From Cytophagales bacterium (GTDB taxonomy: Bacteria > Bacteroidota > Bacteroidia > Cytophagales > Cyclobacteriaceae), in contig JANYHI010000055.1 in NCBI GenBank assembly GCA_025359125.1, forward strand, positions 1-64,000: 64,000 nucleotides of DNA. Reading direction: 5' to 3'. Below the pieces are notes generated by a model. The model searched no databases. It was not told where the DNA came from and saw nothing but the letters and a program-made list of their open reading frames with translations. A program made the position numbers and the translations under genes. Positions 1 through 9,444 of the stretch are shown in pieces (positions within the stretch are counted from its first letter, which is position 1; each line of letters begins with the position of its first letter).

Positions 1-2275
1 GGAGGGACTTTGGGCTTCTAACATGTTTGGCGGAATGCCTGCCTACCTGGTTAGCTTAAGATGGAGCGATGGACCTGTTGTGTGGACAAAAAAAATAATG
101 AGCTTTTTCTTACCTCATCCTGTTAATAATATTTTTCTCGCTTTTTTATGCTATTATATTTTGTTGTTGGCTTTTAGGGTACGGCCTTACCTTGCTATAG
201 CAGGTGCTTTGGCTTTTGGGTTATCGTCTTACATAATCATTGGTTTAGGTGCCGGCCATAATGCTCGCATAGGAGCCATTGCTTTTATGCCTTTAGTAGT
301 GGCCGGTATTCATATCGTTTTTTCAGGAAAGCGTATACTCGGTGTTGGCGTTACCGCGATGGCATTTGCATTACACTTGCGCGAGAACCATCTCCAAATA
401 ACCTATTATCTTTTGTTGATTGTTATTGCTTATGGATTGGTACAATTCATTTATCATTATAAATCCAAGCAACTGAGTGAGTTTCTTAAATCTGTTGGAG
501 TTTTAATTCCGGCAGCGTTGATTGCAATAGGTACTTTCTTCGGGCAGTTTTGGGCTATTACAGAATATACAAAATATTCTATTCGTGGAGCTTCAGAATT
601 AGTGAAGCCAGCAGCAGAAAGATCAAAAGACACCGAAGGACTATCGCGCGATTATGCGTTTGCCTATAAGTATGGCGTGTGGGAATCTATGGCGTTACTG
701 ATTCCCGATTTTTACGGAGGCACCAGCATGAAATCATTTGTGCAAGATCAAGGCAGCGCAACCTATAAGGCACTTGTAAATTCTGGTGATAATGAAACAG
801 CGAATCAGTTAGCTAATTATACAGCAGCTTATTGGGGGCCACAAGGTTCTACCGTTGGTTCTTATTATGGCAGTGCTATTATCATTTTTCTTTTTGTGTG
901 TGGGATTTTATTCGCAGATAAAAAATATGTTTGGTGGTTAGTTCCGATAAGTGCGTTGGGTTTAATGTTGAGTTGGGGCGATAGCTTCTCTACCTTCAAC
1001 TATTTTATGTTCGATTATTTTCCTGGCTATAATAAATTTCGGTCGGTAAGTTTTGCTTTAGTGATGATTCTTTTTTCAATGCCTTTGTTGGGAATGCTAG
1101 GTGTTGAAAAACTTTTGACTGTTGGAATTAATAAAGAGACGAAGAAGAATTTACTGATTGCCTTCGGTGCCACAGGTGGTATTTGCTTACTGCTGATTTT
1201 ATTTGCGGGAATGGGCAGCTTTATTAAAGATGGCGAAGGTCAGCTACCTATTTGGTTTACAAAAGCCCTCAGTGCCGATAGAAGGAGTTTGTTGCGAGCC
1301 GATGCGTTTCGTTCGTTGGCTTTTATTGGTTCAATATTTATTATGCTCTATTTTAACGTAGAGAAGAAAATTTCTTCAATAGGATTCTATGCCTTCCTTA
1401 CCTTAATGATTACGTTAGATTTGGCTATTGTTAACAGACGCTATTTTTCTAAAGAAAACTTTCAGCGCAAGCGCGATAATACAACTCATGTAAACACACC
1501 AGCTGACGAAGAGATTTTGAAAGATAAAAGCTATTACCGCGTCTACAATCTTCAAGGCGCAATGGCGGAAGCAAATACATCTTACAATCATCATTCGTTG
1601 GGCGGCTATCATGGAGCTAAACTAAGACGCTATCAAGATTTGTATGACTCTTGCATAGCAAGGGAAACGGATATTTTATATAAGGATGCGCAATCGGGCG
1701 AACTCGATTTTAAAAAGCTGCCTGTTTTAAATATGCTCAACACGAAGTATGTTGTGTACGGACAGCAAGCCGGAAATATTATTCCTAATCAAGATGCCAA
1801 CGGAGCTGCATGGTTTGTGAAAGAAGTGGTGAAGGTAAATTCGCCAACCGAAGAGTTGAAGAAGATTGCCGAGGTAAACACTAAGAGTATGGCGGTACTT
1901 GATAATTCAAAATTCAATGTTCAAGATTTTGAGTTTGATAGCTTGTCAACCATTAATTTAATTGATTTTAAACCTGCTTATGTGAAGTACGAATCGCAAT
2001 CGTCTGTAAATGGCTTTGCCGTGTTCTCAGAAATTTATTACCCGAAGGGATGGCATGCGTTGATGGACGGGAAAGAAGTTCCTATCCTTCGCGCCAATTA
2101 TGTTTTACGCGCCTTGGAAATCCCGCAAGGAAAGCATGTGATAGAATTTAAGTTTGAGCCTATACCTTATACGGTAGGAAACAAAGTTACTCTTGGTTCT
2201 AGTTGGGTTGTTCTTTTAATTCTACTGGGTTGTGTTGGAATGAGCGTTCGTAACGTCTCAGAAGATGTCTTCTAA
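1..2275 (+). CDS. YfhO-like multi-spanning membrane protein, 5' end truncated by window edge
   Basis: Frame is open upstream of the listed ATG (reads EGLWASNMFGGMPAYL from base 2); many TM segments; C-terminal 'YYPKGWHALMDGKEVPILRANYVLRALEIPQGKHVIEFKFEP' typical of YfhO-family proteins. Confidence 0.85.
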   Translation, partial: EGLWASNMFGGMPAYLVSLRWSDGPVVWTKKIMSFFLPHPVNNIFLAFLCYYILLLAFRVRPYLAIAGALAFGLSSYIIIGLGAGHNARIGAIAFMPLVVAGIHIVFSGKRILGVGVTAMAFALHLRENHLQITYYLLLIVIAYGLVQFIYHYKSKQLSEFLKSVGVLIPAALIAIGTFFGQFWAITEYTKYSIRGASELVKPAAERSKDTEGLSRDYAFAYKYGVWESMALLIPDFYGGTSMKSFVQDQGSATYKALVNSGDNETANQLANYTAAYWGPQGSTVGSYYGSAIIIFLFVCGILFADKKYVWWLVPISALGLMLSWGDSFSTFNYFMFDYFPGYNKFRSVSFALVMILFSMPLLGMLGVEKLLTVGINKETKKNLLIAFGATGGICLLLILFAGMGSFIKDGEGQLPIWFTKALSADRRSLLRADAFRSLAFIGSIFIMLYFNVEKKISSIGFYAFLTLMITLDLAIVNRRYFSKENFQRKRDNTTHVNTPADEEILKDKSYYRVYNLQGAMAEANTSYNHHSLGGYHGAKLRRYQDLYDSCIARETDILYKDAQSGELDFKKLPVLNMLNTKYVVYGQQAGNIIPNQDANGAAWFVKEVVKVNSPTEELKKIAEVNTKSMAVLDNSKFNVQDFEFDSLSTINLIDFKPAYVKYESQSSVNGFAVFSEIYYPKGWHALMDGKEVPILRANYVLRALEIPQGKHVIEFKFEPIPYTVGNKVTLGSSWVVLLILLGCVGMSVRNVSEDVF

Positions 2276-2809
2276 ATTAAACTTCAAAGAGGATAAAGAA
2301 GGAGATTGAACTTGTCCGCTTGCAGAGAGGTAAATAAGAGGCACATCAAGTCCTGTTTGAGGTGTGTAGATTTCTAATGTTTTATTTGCTGGATCAACAA
2401 TCCAGTATTCTTCTATACCAAAATCTAAATAAGCTTTTTTCTTTTGATTGCGATCGGTATAGCTGTTGGAAGGCGAGATAACCTCTATAATAAGGTCAAC
2501 TGGCCCCTCAATACCACGACCTGTTATAGAGGCTTTATTTTTTTCTGATAGATAAACGAGATCAGGTTGAAATACATTTTTATTGTCAATGTATAAATCG
2601 ATTGGAGCAAAGAAAATTTCTCCGGGAAGATTAAATTCATAAAAGACTTGAAATAGTTTTCTAAGAATTCGCTGGTGTTCAGTGTTAGGTGCTGGGCTCA
2701 TAATCAATTCTCCGTTTATTAATTGACAAGGAGTTTTTATTTCACCTAACAGCAGATAGTCTGCTACCCTCCACTCTTTTGTCCTATCAATAGTTAAAGT
2801 ATTCTTCAT
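2258..2809 (-). CDS. Uma2-family (DUF820) putative restriction endonuclease-like protein
   Basis: 'FQPDLVYLSEKN...GPVDLIIEVISPSNSYTDRNQKKKAYLDFGIEEYWIVDP' is the Uma2/DUF820 core. Confidence 0.9.
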   Translation of the reverse strand: MKNTLTIDRTKEWRVADYLLLGEIKTPCQLINGELIMSPAPNTEHQRILRKLFQVFYEFNLPGEIFFAPIDLYIDNKNVFQPDLVYLSEKNKASITGRGIEGPVDLIIEVISPSNSYTDRNQKKKAYLDFGIEEYWIVDPANKTLEIYTPQTGLDVPLIYLSASGQVQSPSLSSLKFNLEDIF

Positions 2810-2842
2810 AAGTTCTAAACAAAGATATTATATTTTTTTTAA

Positions 2843-5317
2843 CTATTCATCCTTCAATACTTCTACGGGATTGATCAACGCGGCTTTAATAGAATGATAG
2901 CTGGTAATTAGTAGTGCAGTAGTGAGCGTACCCACTCCTGCAAAAATGTAAATGAATGGCGAGGGCGTAATGTGATATTCAAAATCTTGCAACCAATTTG
3001 TCATTAACCAATACGAGAGTGGAGCGCCAATGATAAAAGCAAGCAATATAAGTCTGGTATAACCTTTTGAGATTAGCACCAGAATATCCATTACAGAAGC
3101 TCCTGAAACTTTTCGTATGCCTATTTCTTTTGTGCGTTGCTCTAATGCGTAAACGATCATCCCCAATAGGCCGAGTGATGCAATCAAGATTCCTAAAGTT
3201 GCTAGTACCGTAAGTGTTTTTCCAAAATTTTCCTCGCCTTTAAAAATGTTGGCAAACGACTGATCGACAAATGAATATTCAAAAGGAAAATCTCCGGCCT
3301 TTTGTTTCCATACAGAGCTTAATCTAGCTATTGTTTTATTCCAGGCCTCTGAGGTTCTGCTATCTATCCGTGCGATCAGATATTTTTTATTACCGCCTCC
3401 AAAAAGTTGTTTATTCTTTAAATGGAAAAGACCCATAGGTTCAATCGGATTTCCCAACGTCCAATAATGGTAATCCTTTAATACGCCAACTACCTCAAAG
3501 CGAATTTCACTTCCGGGGAGTTGAATCTTTTTACCGATTACTGATTCATTTAAATCCCAGCCAATTTGTGCCACTGCTTTCTCGTTTAAAATCACACGAC
3601 TTTCATCTCCGGGAATATCTTTAGAGAAGTTTCTTCCAAATTTAAGTTTGATATTTAATGTGGGAATGTAATTCTCGTCAGCTGAATTGAAATTGAGTGG
3701 AAAGGATTTGTCGCCCATTCCTTCGGCTGTAAATTTATCTCCTCCAAAAATTGTAGGAGGCACAGAAGTTGTCATCGAAATTTTTGAAATGCCGGGAATG
3801 TTTTGAGTAGCGCCAATCATGCTCTCTACATCTTTAATTCGCTCGGCATGACTTAGCACAATCAGGTTTTCTTTATCGAACCCTAAATCTTTTTCGGCCA
3901 CATATTTTAGCTGCTGAAAAACAACAGCGGTGCAGATTATTAGCGCAATGGATACAGTAAATTGAAAAACCACTAATCCGTTTCTAAAAAACTTTCCTTC
4001 TTGTCCGGTTTTTAATTTTCCCTTCAGGGCTTGTATAGGATTGAAGGCGCTTAGAAAGACGGCTGGATAACTGCCAGAGATTAAACTCATCGTCAGGATT
4101 AACCCACCAATAGATAATAGTAGAGTGGGATTGCTTAGCCAATTGAATTCCAATTGTCTGCCGACTAATAAATTGAACCCCGGCAATAGCAATTGTAATA
4201 GTGCTAGTGAAACAATAAAGGCGATTGTGCAGAACACAAGTGCTTCCATAAAATAACCAAAGCCTAATTCTGTTCTTCCTAAACCTAAAATCTTGCGAAC
4301 GCTTACCTCTTTCATTCGCTTGGTAAACTGTGCCGTAGATAAGTTCATGAAATTGACGCATGAAAGTAAAATGATGAAGATGGCTGCACCTACCAGCGAG
4401 TAAATAATTTTCAGGTTGCCATCGTTAGGCAATCTGTTATAAATTGTTTTTGAAGGCAAATGAATACCTGTTAGTGGCTGTAAAAACAACTCCCACTTTT
4501 TGCCCGACTTAACATAGTCAGCATACGACATATTCATAGCGCGCTGCAAAGTTGCCTCCGCATGTTTAGGAGGTATTACTTTCAGCTTTTCTCTCACATT
4601 ATCAATCGAGGCTGTTTGATCTAGCAATACGTAAGTTTCTAGTTGAGTCCATACCCAGCTCCAGTACAATCTTTTTACCACGGGGTAGCTCGTCATAGAA
4701 ACCAACATTTCGAATTGCAGGTAAGTATTAGAGGGCAGGTCTTTCAATACTCCGGTAACTTCAAATGCTTGCTGATTTTCCTCTGATCCCATTCGTACCA
4801 TTTTGCCTATAGGATCTTCGTTTGCAAAATATTTCTTAGCCGTCTTCTCTGTCATCACAATACGGTTAGCTCCATTCAGCGCAGATAGAGAATTCCCTTT
4901 TACCAATGGAAAGGAAAACATTTGAAAGAAATTTGAGTCGGCTGCGAGTAGGTTGGTTTGATCGAAAGTGATTACCTCATTTTTACTATTCGTATAGGAA
5001 ATCAATTGATCGCCAGGAGTGTGCAGGCTAGTTATTAATTTTACTTCAGGCAATTCTTCCTTTACAGCATAAGCGACACCTGGGCCGGTAGAACCAAACT
5101 CTGAGTCATTGTTCTCTCCCCAAATAAATGTTTGATTGACTCGGTAAATATTTTCAGCCATTGGGTGGAATCGATCATAGCTAAATTCATGCTTGGCATA
5201 TAAGTAAATAAACAAAGCGCTAGTAATTCCTGCGGTAAGCCCCAGCAGATTTATGAGCGAGAATAGTTTGTTTCGTTGAAGGCTGCGAGTGAAATGAACA
5301 AAATAATACTTCAGCAT
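2843..5317 (-). CDS. ABC transporter permease, FtsX/MacB-like
   Basis: Two MacB-PCD/FtsX halves, 'RTKEIGIRKVSGASVMDILVLIS' motif, N-terminal 'RSLQRNKLFSLINLLGLTAGI'. Confidence 0.93.
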   Translation of the reverse strand: MLKYYFVHFTRSLQRNKLFSLINLLGLTAGITSALFIYLYAKHEFSYDRFHPMAENIYRVNQTFIWGENNDSEFGSTGPGVAYAVKEELPEVKLITSLHTPGDQLISYTNSKNEVITFDQTNLLAADSNFFQMFSFPLVKGNSLSALNGANRIVMTEKTAKKYFANEDPIGKMVRMGSEENQQAFEVTGVLKDLPSNTYLQFEMLVSMTSYPVVKRLYWSWVWTQLETYVLLDQTASIDNVREKLKVIPPKHAEATLQRAMNMSYADYVKSGKKWELFLQPLTGIHLPSKTIYNRLPNDGNLKIIYSLVGAAIFIILLSCVNFMNLSTAQFTKRMKEVSVRKILGLGRTELGFGYFMEALVFCTIAFIVSLALLQLLLPGFNLLVGRQLEFNWLSNPTLLLSIGGLILTMSLISGSYPAVFLSAFNPIQALKGKLKTGQEGKFFRNGLVVFQFTVSIALIICTAVVFQQLKYVAEKDLGFDKENLIVLSHAERIKDVESMIGATQNIPGISKISMTTSVPPTIFGGDKFTAEGMGDKSFPLNFNSADENYIPTLNIKLKFGRNFSKDIPGDESRVILNEKAVAQIGWDLNESVIGKKIQLPGSEIRFEVVGVLKDYHYWTLGNPIEPMGLFHLKNKQLFGGGNKKYLIARIDSRTSEAWNKTIARLSSVWKQKAGDFPFEYSFVDQSFANIFKGEENFGKTLTVLATLGILIASLGLLGMIVYALEQRTKEIGIRKVSGASVMDILVLISKGYTRLILLAFIIGAPLSYWLMTNWLQDFEYHITPSPFIYIFAGVGTLTTALLITSYHSIKAALINPVEVLKDE

Positions 5318-5469
5318 AAGTTAATTTTCTAACGAGTTTACAAAGCATGTACCAGCTTCCAGATATATTCAAATTCGGTGGAATGATGGTTTCTTAGCTA
5401 ACCGTTGTTCGGATTTGATTTATACTGTCCGATTTTGGGTTTGATATTTCTGATTGCTATACTTGTAAT

Positions 5470-6630
5470 ATGGCTGATGTTGCCCGCTCTATCTTTACTA
5501 TTTTTCAACAGAAATTTTCAACAGATCCATTGCTGATTCGGGCTCCGGGTAGAATCAACCTTATTGGTGAGCACACCGATTACAACAACGGCTTTGTATT
5601 TCCAGCTGCAATTGATCGTGCTATTTATTTTGCGATGACTCCGAGTGGTACTGAGAAATGCAATATTTACTCCGCAGATATGGGCGAAGGTGTTTCGTTT
5701 TCTATTCGCGATTTAAATTCGGGTGAAACCTGGGTGAATTATTTGATGGGTGTAGTGGATGGATTCCAACGAATGGGTTTGCCAGTGCATGGCGTAGATT
5801 GTGTTTTTGGTGGAGACATTCCGGCAGGAGCGGGCCTTTCTTCTTCGGCTGCTTTGTGTAATGGTTTCGCTTTTGGATTAAATATTCTTTTTAATTGCAA
5901 ACTCGATCGGCTAGAGTTGGCAAAAATCTCACAGTATGCCGAGCATGAGTTTGTGGGGTTGATGTGCGGCATTATGGATCAGTACGCGAGTTTGTTTGGT
6001 GTGAAAGATTCGGCCTTGTTATTGGACTGCCGTGCGTTGAAACACGAAGTGGTGCCTGTTCATTTAAAAGATTATTCGCTGCTGTTAATTGATACGAAGG
6101 TGAAACATACGCTTGCTTCTTCGGCTTATAACCAAAGGCGTGCGGCATGCGAAAAGGGTGTTTCCATCTTGCATCAAAAAAATCCAAAGGTATTTTCGTT
6201 GCGAGATGTTTCGCGTGCCATGCTCTACGAATTTCAAGATGCGCTAGGCGAAGATATTTTTATGAAGTGCCTTTACATTGTAGACGAAATTAATCGTACG
6301 CAGCAGGCTGCTGAACTATTGAAGAAAAATGAGTTGAAAGCATTTGGAGCATTAATGTACGAAACTCATTGGGGATTGAGTCAGTCGTATGAAGTTAGTT
6401 GCGAGGAGTCTGATTTTCTGGTAAAGCTGGCAGAAGAAGAGAAAGAAACAGTAGCGGGCGCGCGTATGATGGGTGGTGGCTTTGGCGGATGCACCATCAA
6501 CCTTATTAAAACAGATTCTGTTAAGGCTTTTCAGGAAAAGGCAATTCATCAATACACTTTCACCTTCGGGATTGAACCGGAATTTTACTTAGTGAAGTTA
6601 GTAGATGGGGTGGGAGTAATAGAAAATTAA
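5470..6630 (+). CDS. galK: galactokinase
   Basis: 'APGRINLIGEHTDYNNGFVFPAAI', 'GGDIPAGAGLSSSAALCNG', 'GARMMGGGFGGCTINL' GHMP/galactokinase motifs. Confidence 0.97.
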   Translation: MADVARSIFTIFQQKFSTDPLLIRAPGRINLIGEHTDYNNGFVFPAAIDRAIYFAMTPSGTEKCNIYSADMGEGVSFSIRDLNSGETWVNYLMGVVDGFQRMGLPVHGVDCVFGGDIPAGAGLSSSAALCNGFAFGLNILFNCKLDRLELAKISQYAEHEFVGLMCGIMDQYASLFGVKDSALLLDCRALKHEVVPVHLKDYSLLLIDTKVKHTLASSAYNQRRAACEKGVSILHQKNPKVFSLRDVSRAMLYEFQDALGEDIFMKCLYIVDEINRTQQAAELLKKNELKAFGALMYETHWGLSQSYEVSCEESDFLVKLAEEEKETVAGARMMGGGFGGCTINLIKTDSVKAFQEKAIHQYTFTFGIEPEFYLVKLVDGVGVIEN

Positions 6631-6680
6631 GGCTTACTTTTTAAGCAGCTTCTATTGATCAATCAGTTGTACCAATTGCT

Positions 6681-7109
6681 TTATACGATAGATTCCCACA
6701 GTTCTATTTTATTTCCTTCATCGTCCAGGGTGTGAATAAATTTTCCATATTCAAATGTTTCCAAGTCATCTAGAATGGTAACACCATTGGCGCGCAGCTT
6801 TTCTACGAGGGCTTCTATATTTTGCACGCGGTAGTTAATCATAAATTCTTTTTTTGAAGGCGCAAAATAGTCGCTGCCATTCTTAAAAGGAGTCCATTGA
6901 AGTTGATTAATTTCTTCGGGCTTGTTTACATTTCTTGTTTCGAAGGTGGAGCCCCAATCAGTTACTTCTACCCCTAAATTTTTTGCATACCATTCCCTTG
7001 TTTCTTTGGGGTTGGCAGCAAAAAAGAATATTCCGCCAATGCCAGTCACTTTAGGTTCTGTATTTGTGGCGGATGCCGCGTTTTGCGTGTTGGTTTTTGA
7101 ATCTTCCAT
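6681..7109 (-). CDS. VOC-family (glyoxalase/bleomycin resistance-like) protein
   Basis: 'GIGGIFFFAANPKETREWYAKNLGVEV...DDEGNKIELWE'. Confidence 0.88.
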   Translation of the reverse strand: MEDSKTNTQNAASATNTEPKVTGIGGIFFFAANPKETREWYAKNLGVEVTDWGSTFETRNVNKPEEINQLQWTPFKNGSDYFAPSKKEFMINYRVQNIEALVEKLRANGVTILDDLETFEYGKFIHTLDDEGNKIELWESIV

Positions 7110-7249
7110 TTTGCTTTAAGATAAAATTTTATGACCCTATGCAATAGTACTTCTTTTTATTTTTTAACAGTAGTTTTTGCGGTTGTTTAGATAAAAATGA
7201 TAGAGTGCAAACATTGGTGATAGAGGATTGGATACCATAACAGCAATAA

Positions 7250-7768
7250 TCATTTGTACATATATGGTTCTAAACTGTACACCAATTGCCTTATATTTTC
7301 CAGGACTTGCGTCATATATTTTTTCCGGAAAATTTTTGCGAATAACCAATTTAAAGGATATAGAAATATAATTTCCGAATACATTGTATAAGTATATTCT
7401 ACTAATATTAAATCCTTCTCCAATTCTGTTGTCTTCCATTCTCCAACAAATTTTGAAAACCCTAACATCCAGGACTGAAATTCACTAACCTCAATTTTCC
7501 AGTACTGATTTTCTATTCTTTCTACTACCTTGTCTATTGAACTAAATCCACCTTCTTGAGTTAAGGATTTTGAAACATATACTTTTTTAGTTGAGCCAAC
7601 TTGCCCCCATTTATTGTCATTTGTACAATGCGTAACTTTTGGCATAATACCAAGACCTGTATGGATTTTGGATAGATCGCAAAGTATTGGTGTTTTAAAT
7701 ACTCGCTCGAGTTTGGAATAGTAAATTGCTGTGGTTTTTACTTTTGTTTTCATATTTTTAAATGACAT
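7250..7768 (-). CDS. SRPBCC-like (polyketide cyclase-type) hypothetical protein
   Basis: 172 aa ORF; layout 'FKTPILCDLSKIHTGLGIMPKV...ENQYWKIEVSEFQSWMLGFSKFVGEWKTTEL' resembles SRPBCC proteins. Confidence 0.55.
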   Translation of the reverse strand: MSFKNMKTKVKTTAIYYSKLERVFKTPILCDLSKIHTGLGIMPKVTHCTNDNKWGQVGSTKKVYVSKSLTQEGGFSSIDKVVERIENQYWKIEVSEFQSWMLGFSKFVGEWKTTELEKDLILVEYTYTMYSEIIFLYPLNWLFAKIFRKKYMTQVLENIRQLVYSLEPYMYK

Positions 7769-7880
7769 TTACGATAAGTAGAGAGTATTTTAATATTGGA
7801 AGTTTACACAGTAGGAGAGGTAACCCATCAAACTGGAATAGTATATAAATTAGACTGAGTGCAAACTCGCTATTCGTTCA

Positions 7881-8450
7881 TTATTTTGATGTGACGGCTT
7901 TTCTAATGCGACTGAGACTCTCCGGATAAATGCCCAAGTACTTAGCCAGTTTGCCAACAGGAATTGAATGAATCATCTCGGGGTTATCTTTTAACATTTC
8001 TCTGTACCGAAGTTCAGCTGATTTAGTTATTGCGTCTTTTTCTTTTTTGATCCTCAATAAAAAAAGTTGCTCTACTACATGTCTTCCAAATTGATTTGCC
8101 AATATTGAATTAGAGTAGGATTTATGAAGTTCATCGTAGGTTATTGCTTCCACTTTACTGTCTAACAGGGCTCGTGCCTCTACATCAGAAGGGCCACGAT
8201 TAAGAAAGGAAGTAAAGCAGCTAAACCATTGAGCACGGAAGAAAAAATCAATTACTTTATAAGAATTATTTGAGGGGATAGAAATCTGAACCATCCCTTT
8301 GTCAATAAAGTAAACTCGATCTTCAACATCTCCGATTCCAGTAATTAATTGATTTCTTGAAAATTGATGCTTTTGAATAACGAAAGGAAGCTCTGTTTCA
8401 CTTTTTAATTTTAGCCCAAGGTTTTTATTAATATACTGGATAATTGGCAT
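7881..8450 (-). CDS. Crp/Fnr-family cyclic-nucleotide-binding-like regulator
   Basis: N-terminal cNMP-like fold 'ITGIGDVEDRVYFIDKGMVQISI', C-terminal 'GKLAKYLGIYPESLSRIRK' HTH. Confidence 0.9.
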   Translation of the reverse strand: MPIIQYINKNLGLKLKSETELPFVIQKHQFSRNQLITGIGDVEDRVYFIDKGMVQISIPSNNSYKVIDFFFRAQWFSCFTSFLNRGPSDVEARALLDSKVEAITYDELHKSYSNSILANQFGRHVVEQLFLLRIKKEKDAITKSAELRYREMLKDNPEMIHSIPVGKLAKYLGIYPESLSRIRKAVTSK

Positions 8451-8517
8451 TGATGTTAATTAAAAGATACTATAAATCTATACTAGAAATTTTAAATAAA
8501 TCTACTGCTTGATTTTT

Positions 8518-8928
8518 CTATTTTGGAATTGCGTCTTGAATTGATACTCGAAGAATTTCATTAGCTTTTTCTATTGCTTTCTCTTCTTCTGTATGAATGA
8601 AATATGGGTAGGGCGGCTTTTGAACTAAGAAAACTCCTTTTACAAACACAGATGCTACCATGGAGTTAGTTATAAAAATGATCCCTTGGTTATACTGCTT
8701 GATTATTTCAAAATTTTGCTTGAGAAAATTTCCAAGTTTAATCCTAACCTCACTTGATAAATATTTGATTTTACGTGAATCGTTAATGAAAACCATTTTC
8801 TCTTTTGCTGCGTAAAGCGATTTTAATTCGGCCACATGATCATCAATATCTTGAGTAGTAGGCTTATCATTAAGATAAGTAATGACAACCAGTGGAAATT
8901 TCTCTTTATTTATTTTAGCGAGTTTCAT
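8518..8928 (-). CDS. SpoIIAA/STAS-like small protein
   Basis: 136 aa, 'LVVITYLNDKPTTQDIDDHVAELKSLYAAKEKMVFINDSRKIKYLSSEVR' resembles SpoIIAA-like folds; weak recognition. Confidence 0.5.
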   Translation of the reverse strand: MKLAKINKEKFPLVVITYLNDKPTTQDIDDHVAELKSLYAAKEKMVFINDSRKIKYLSSEVRIKLGNFLKQNFEIIKQYNQGIIFITNSMVASVFVKGVFLVQKPPYPYFIHTEEEKAIEKANEILRVSIQDAIPK

Positions 8929-9011
8929 TTTTATAGTAATTCTATTAGATAGAGTATAGACAGATGAACAAATGGGTTAGCTGAAAAAACATTGATACAA
9001 ATTAACTTAGG

Positions 9012-9434
9012 CTAATTATCTGAAAGTTGTAATGATAAAACAGAAAAAAGAGCCTGATTGACGTTATCGAAAAATTCAACGTTACATCCTTTTAGGAAAA
9101 GTGGAGCTTCAGCTATCATTATTTTTCCAAAGAGGTGCTCAGGAGCTACAAACGCTTTGTACTTTACCCCATTGTTTAACTGGAGCGGCACATATCTACC
9201 AAAGTAAACTGACATATACTCGATAGAGAGCGCAGGAACATCTAATCCATCAAAAATAGAATACTTTAGGTTGGGGTTATCCCTAATCAACTCCCTTATT
9301 AATGAATTATAATTTTCACAATCCCTTTCAAAATCAGCTATGCTGTTCTTTACGGCAAACACCTTCGTGTAGATCACATTAATACTTTCATCAACCCATA
9401 CACGGTAAGTAGAGTCTTCCATTATTTTATTCAT
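9012..9434 (-). CDS. SpoIIAA/STAS-like small protein
   Basis: 140 aa, second related-looking ORF immediately downstream of the histidine kinase (10-bp gap). Confidence 0.5.
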   Translation of the reverse strand: MNKIMEDSTYRVWVDESINVIYTKVFAVKNSIADFERDCENYNSLIRELIRDNPNLKYSIFDGLDVPALSIEYMSVYFGRYVPLQLNNGVKYKAFVAPEHLFGKIMIAEAPLFLKGCNVEFFDNVNQALFSVLSLQLSDN

Positions 9435-9444
9435 TACTTTATAA

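Noticed and set aside
3984-4361. 125-aa ORF inside the FtsX permease gene
   Set aside because: Alternate frame of a clear coding gene.
7164-7439. 91-aa minus-strand ORF
   Set aside because: Overlaps the better-supported 7250-7768 ORF in another frame; no family signature.
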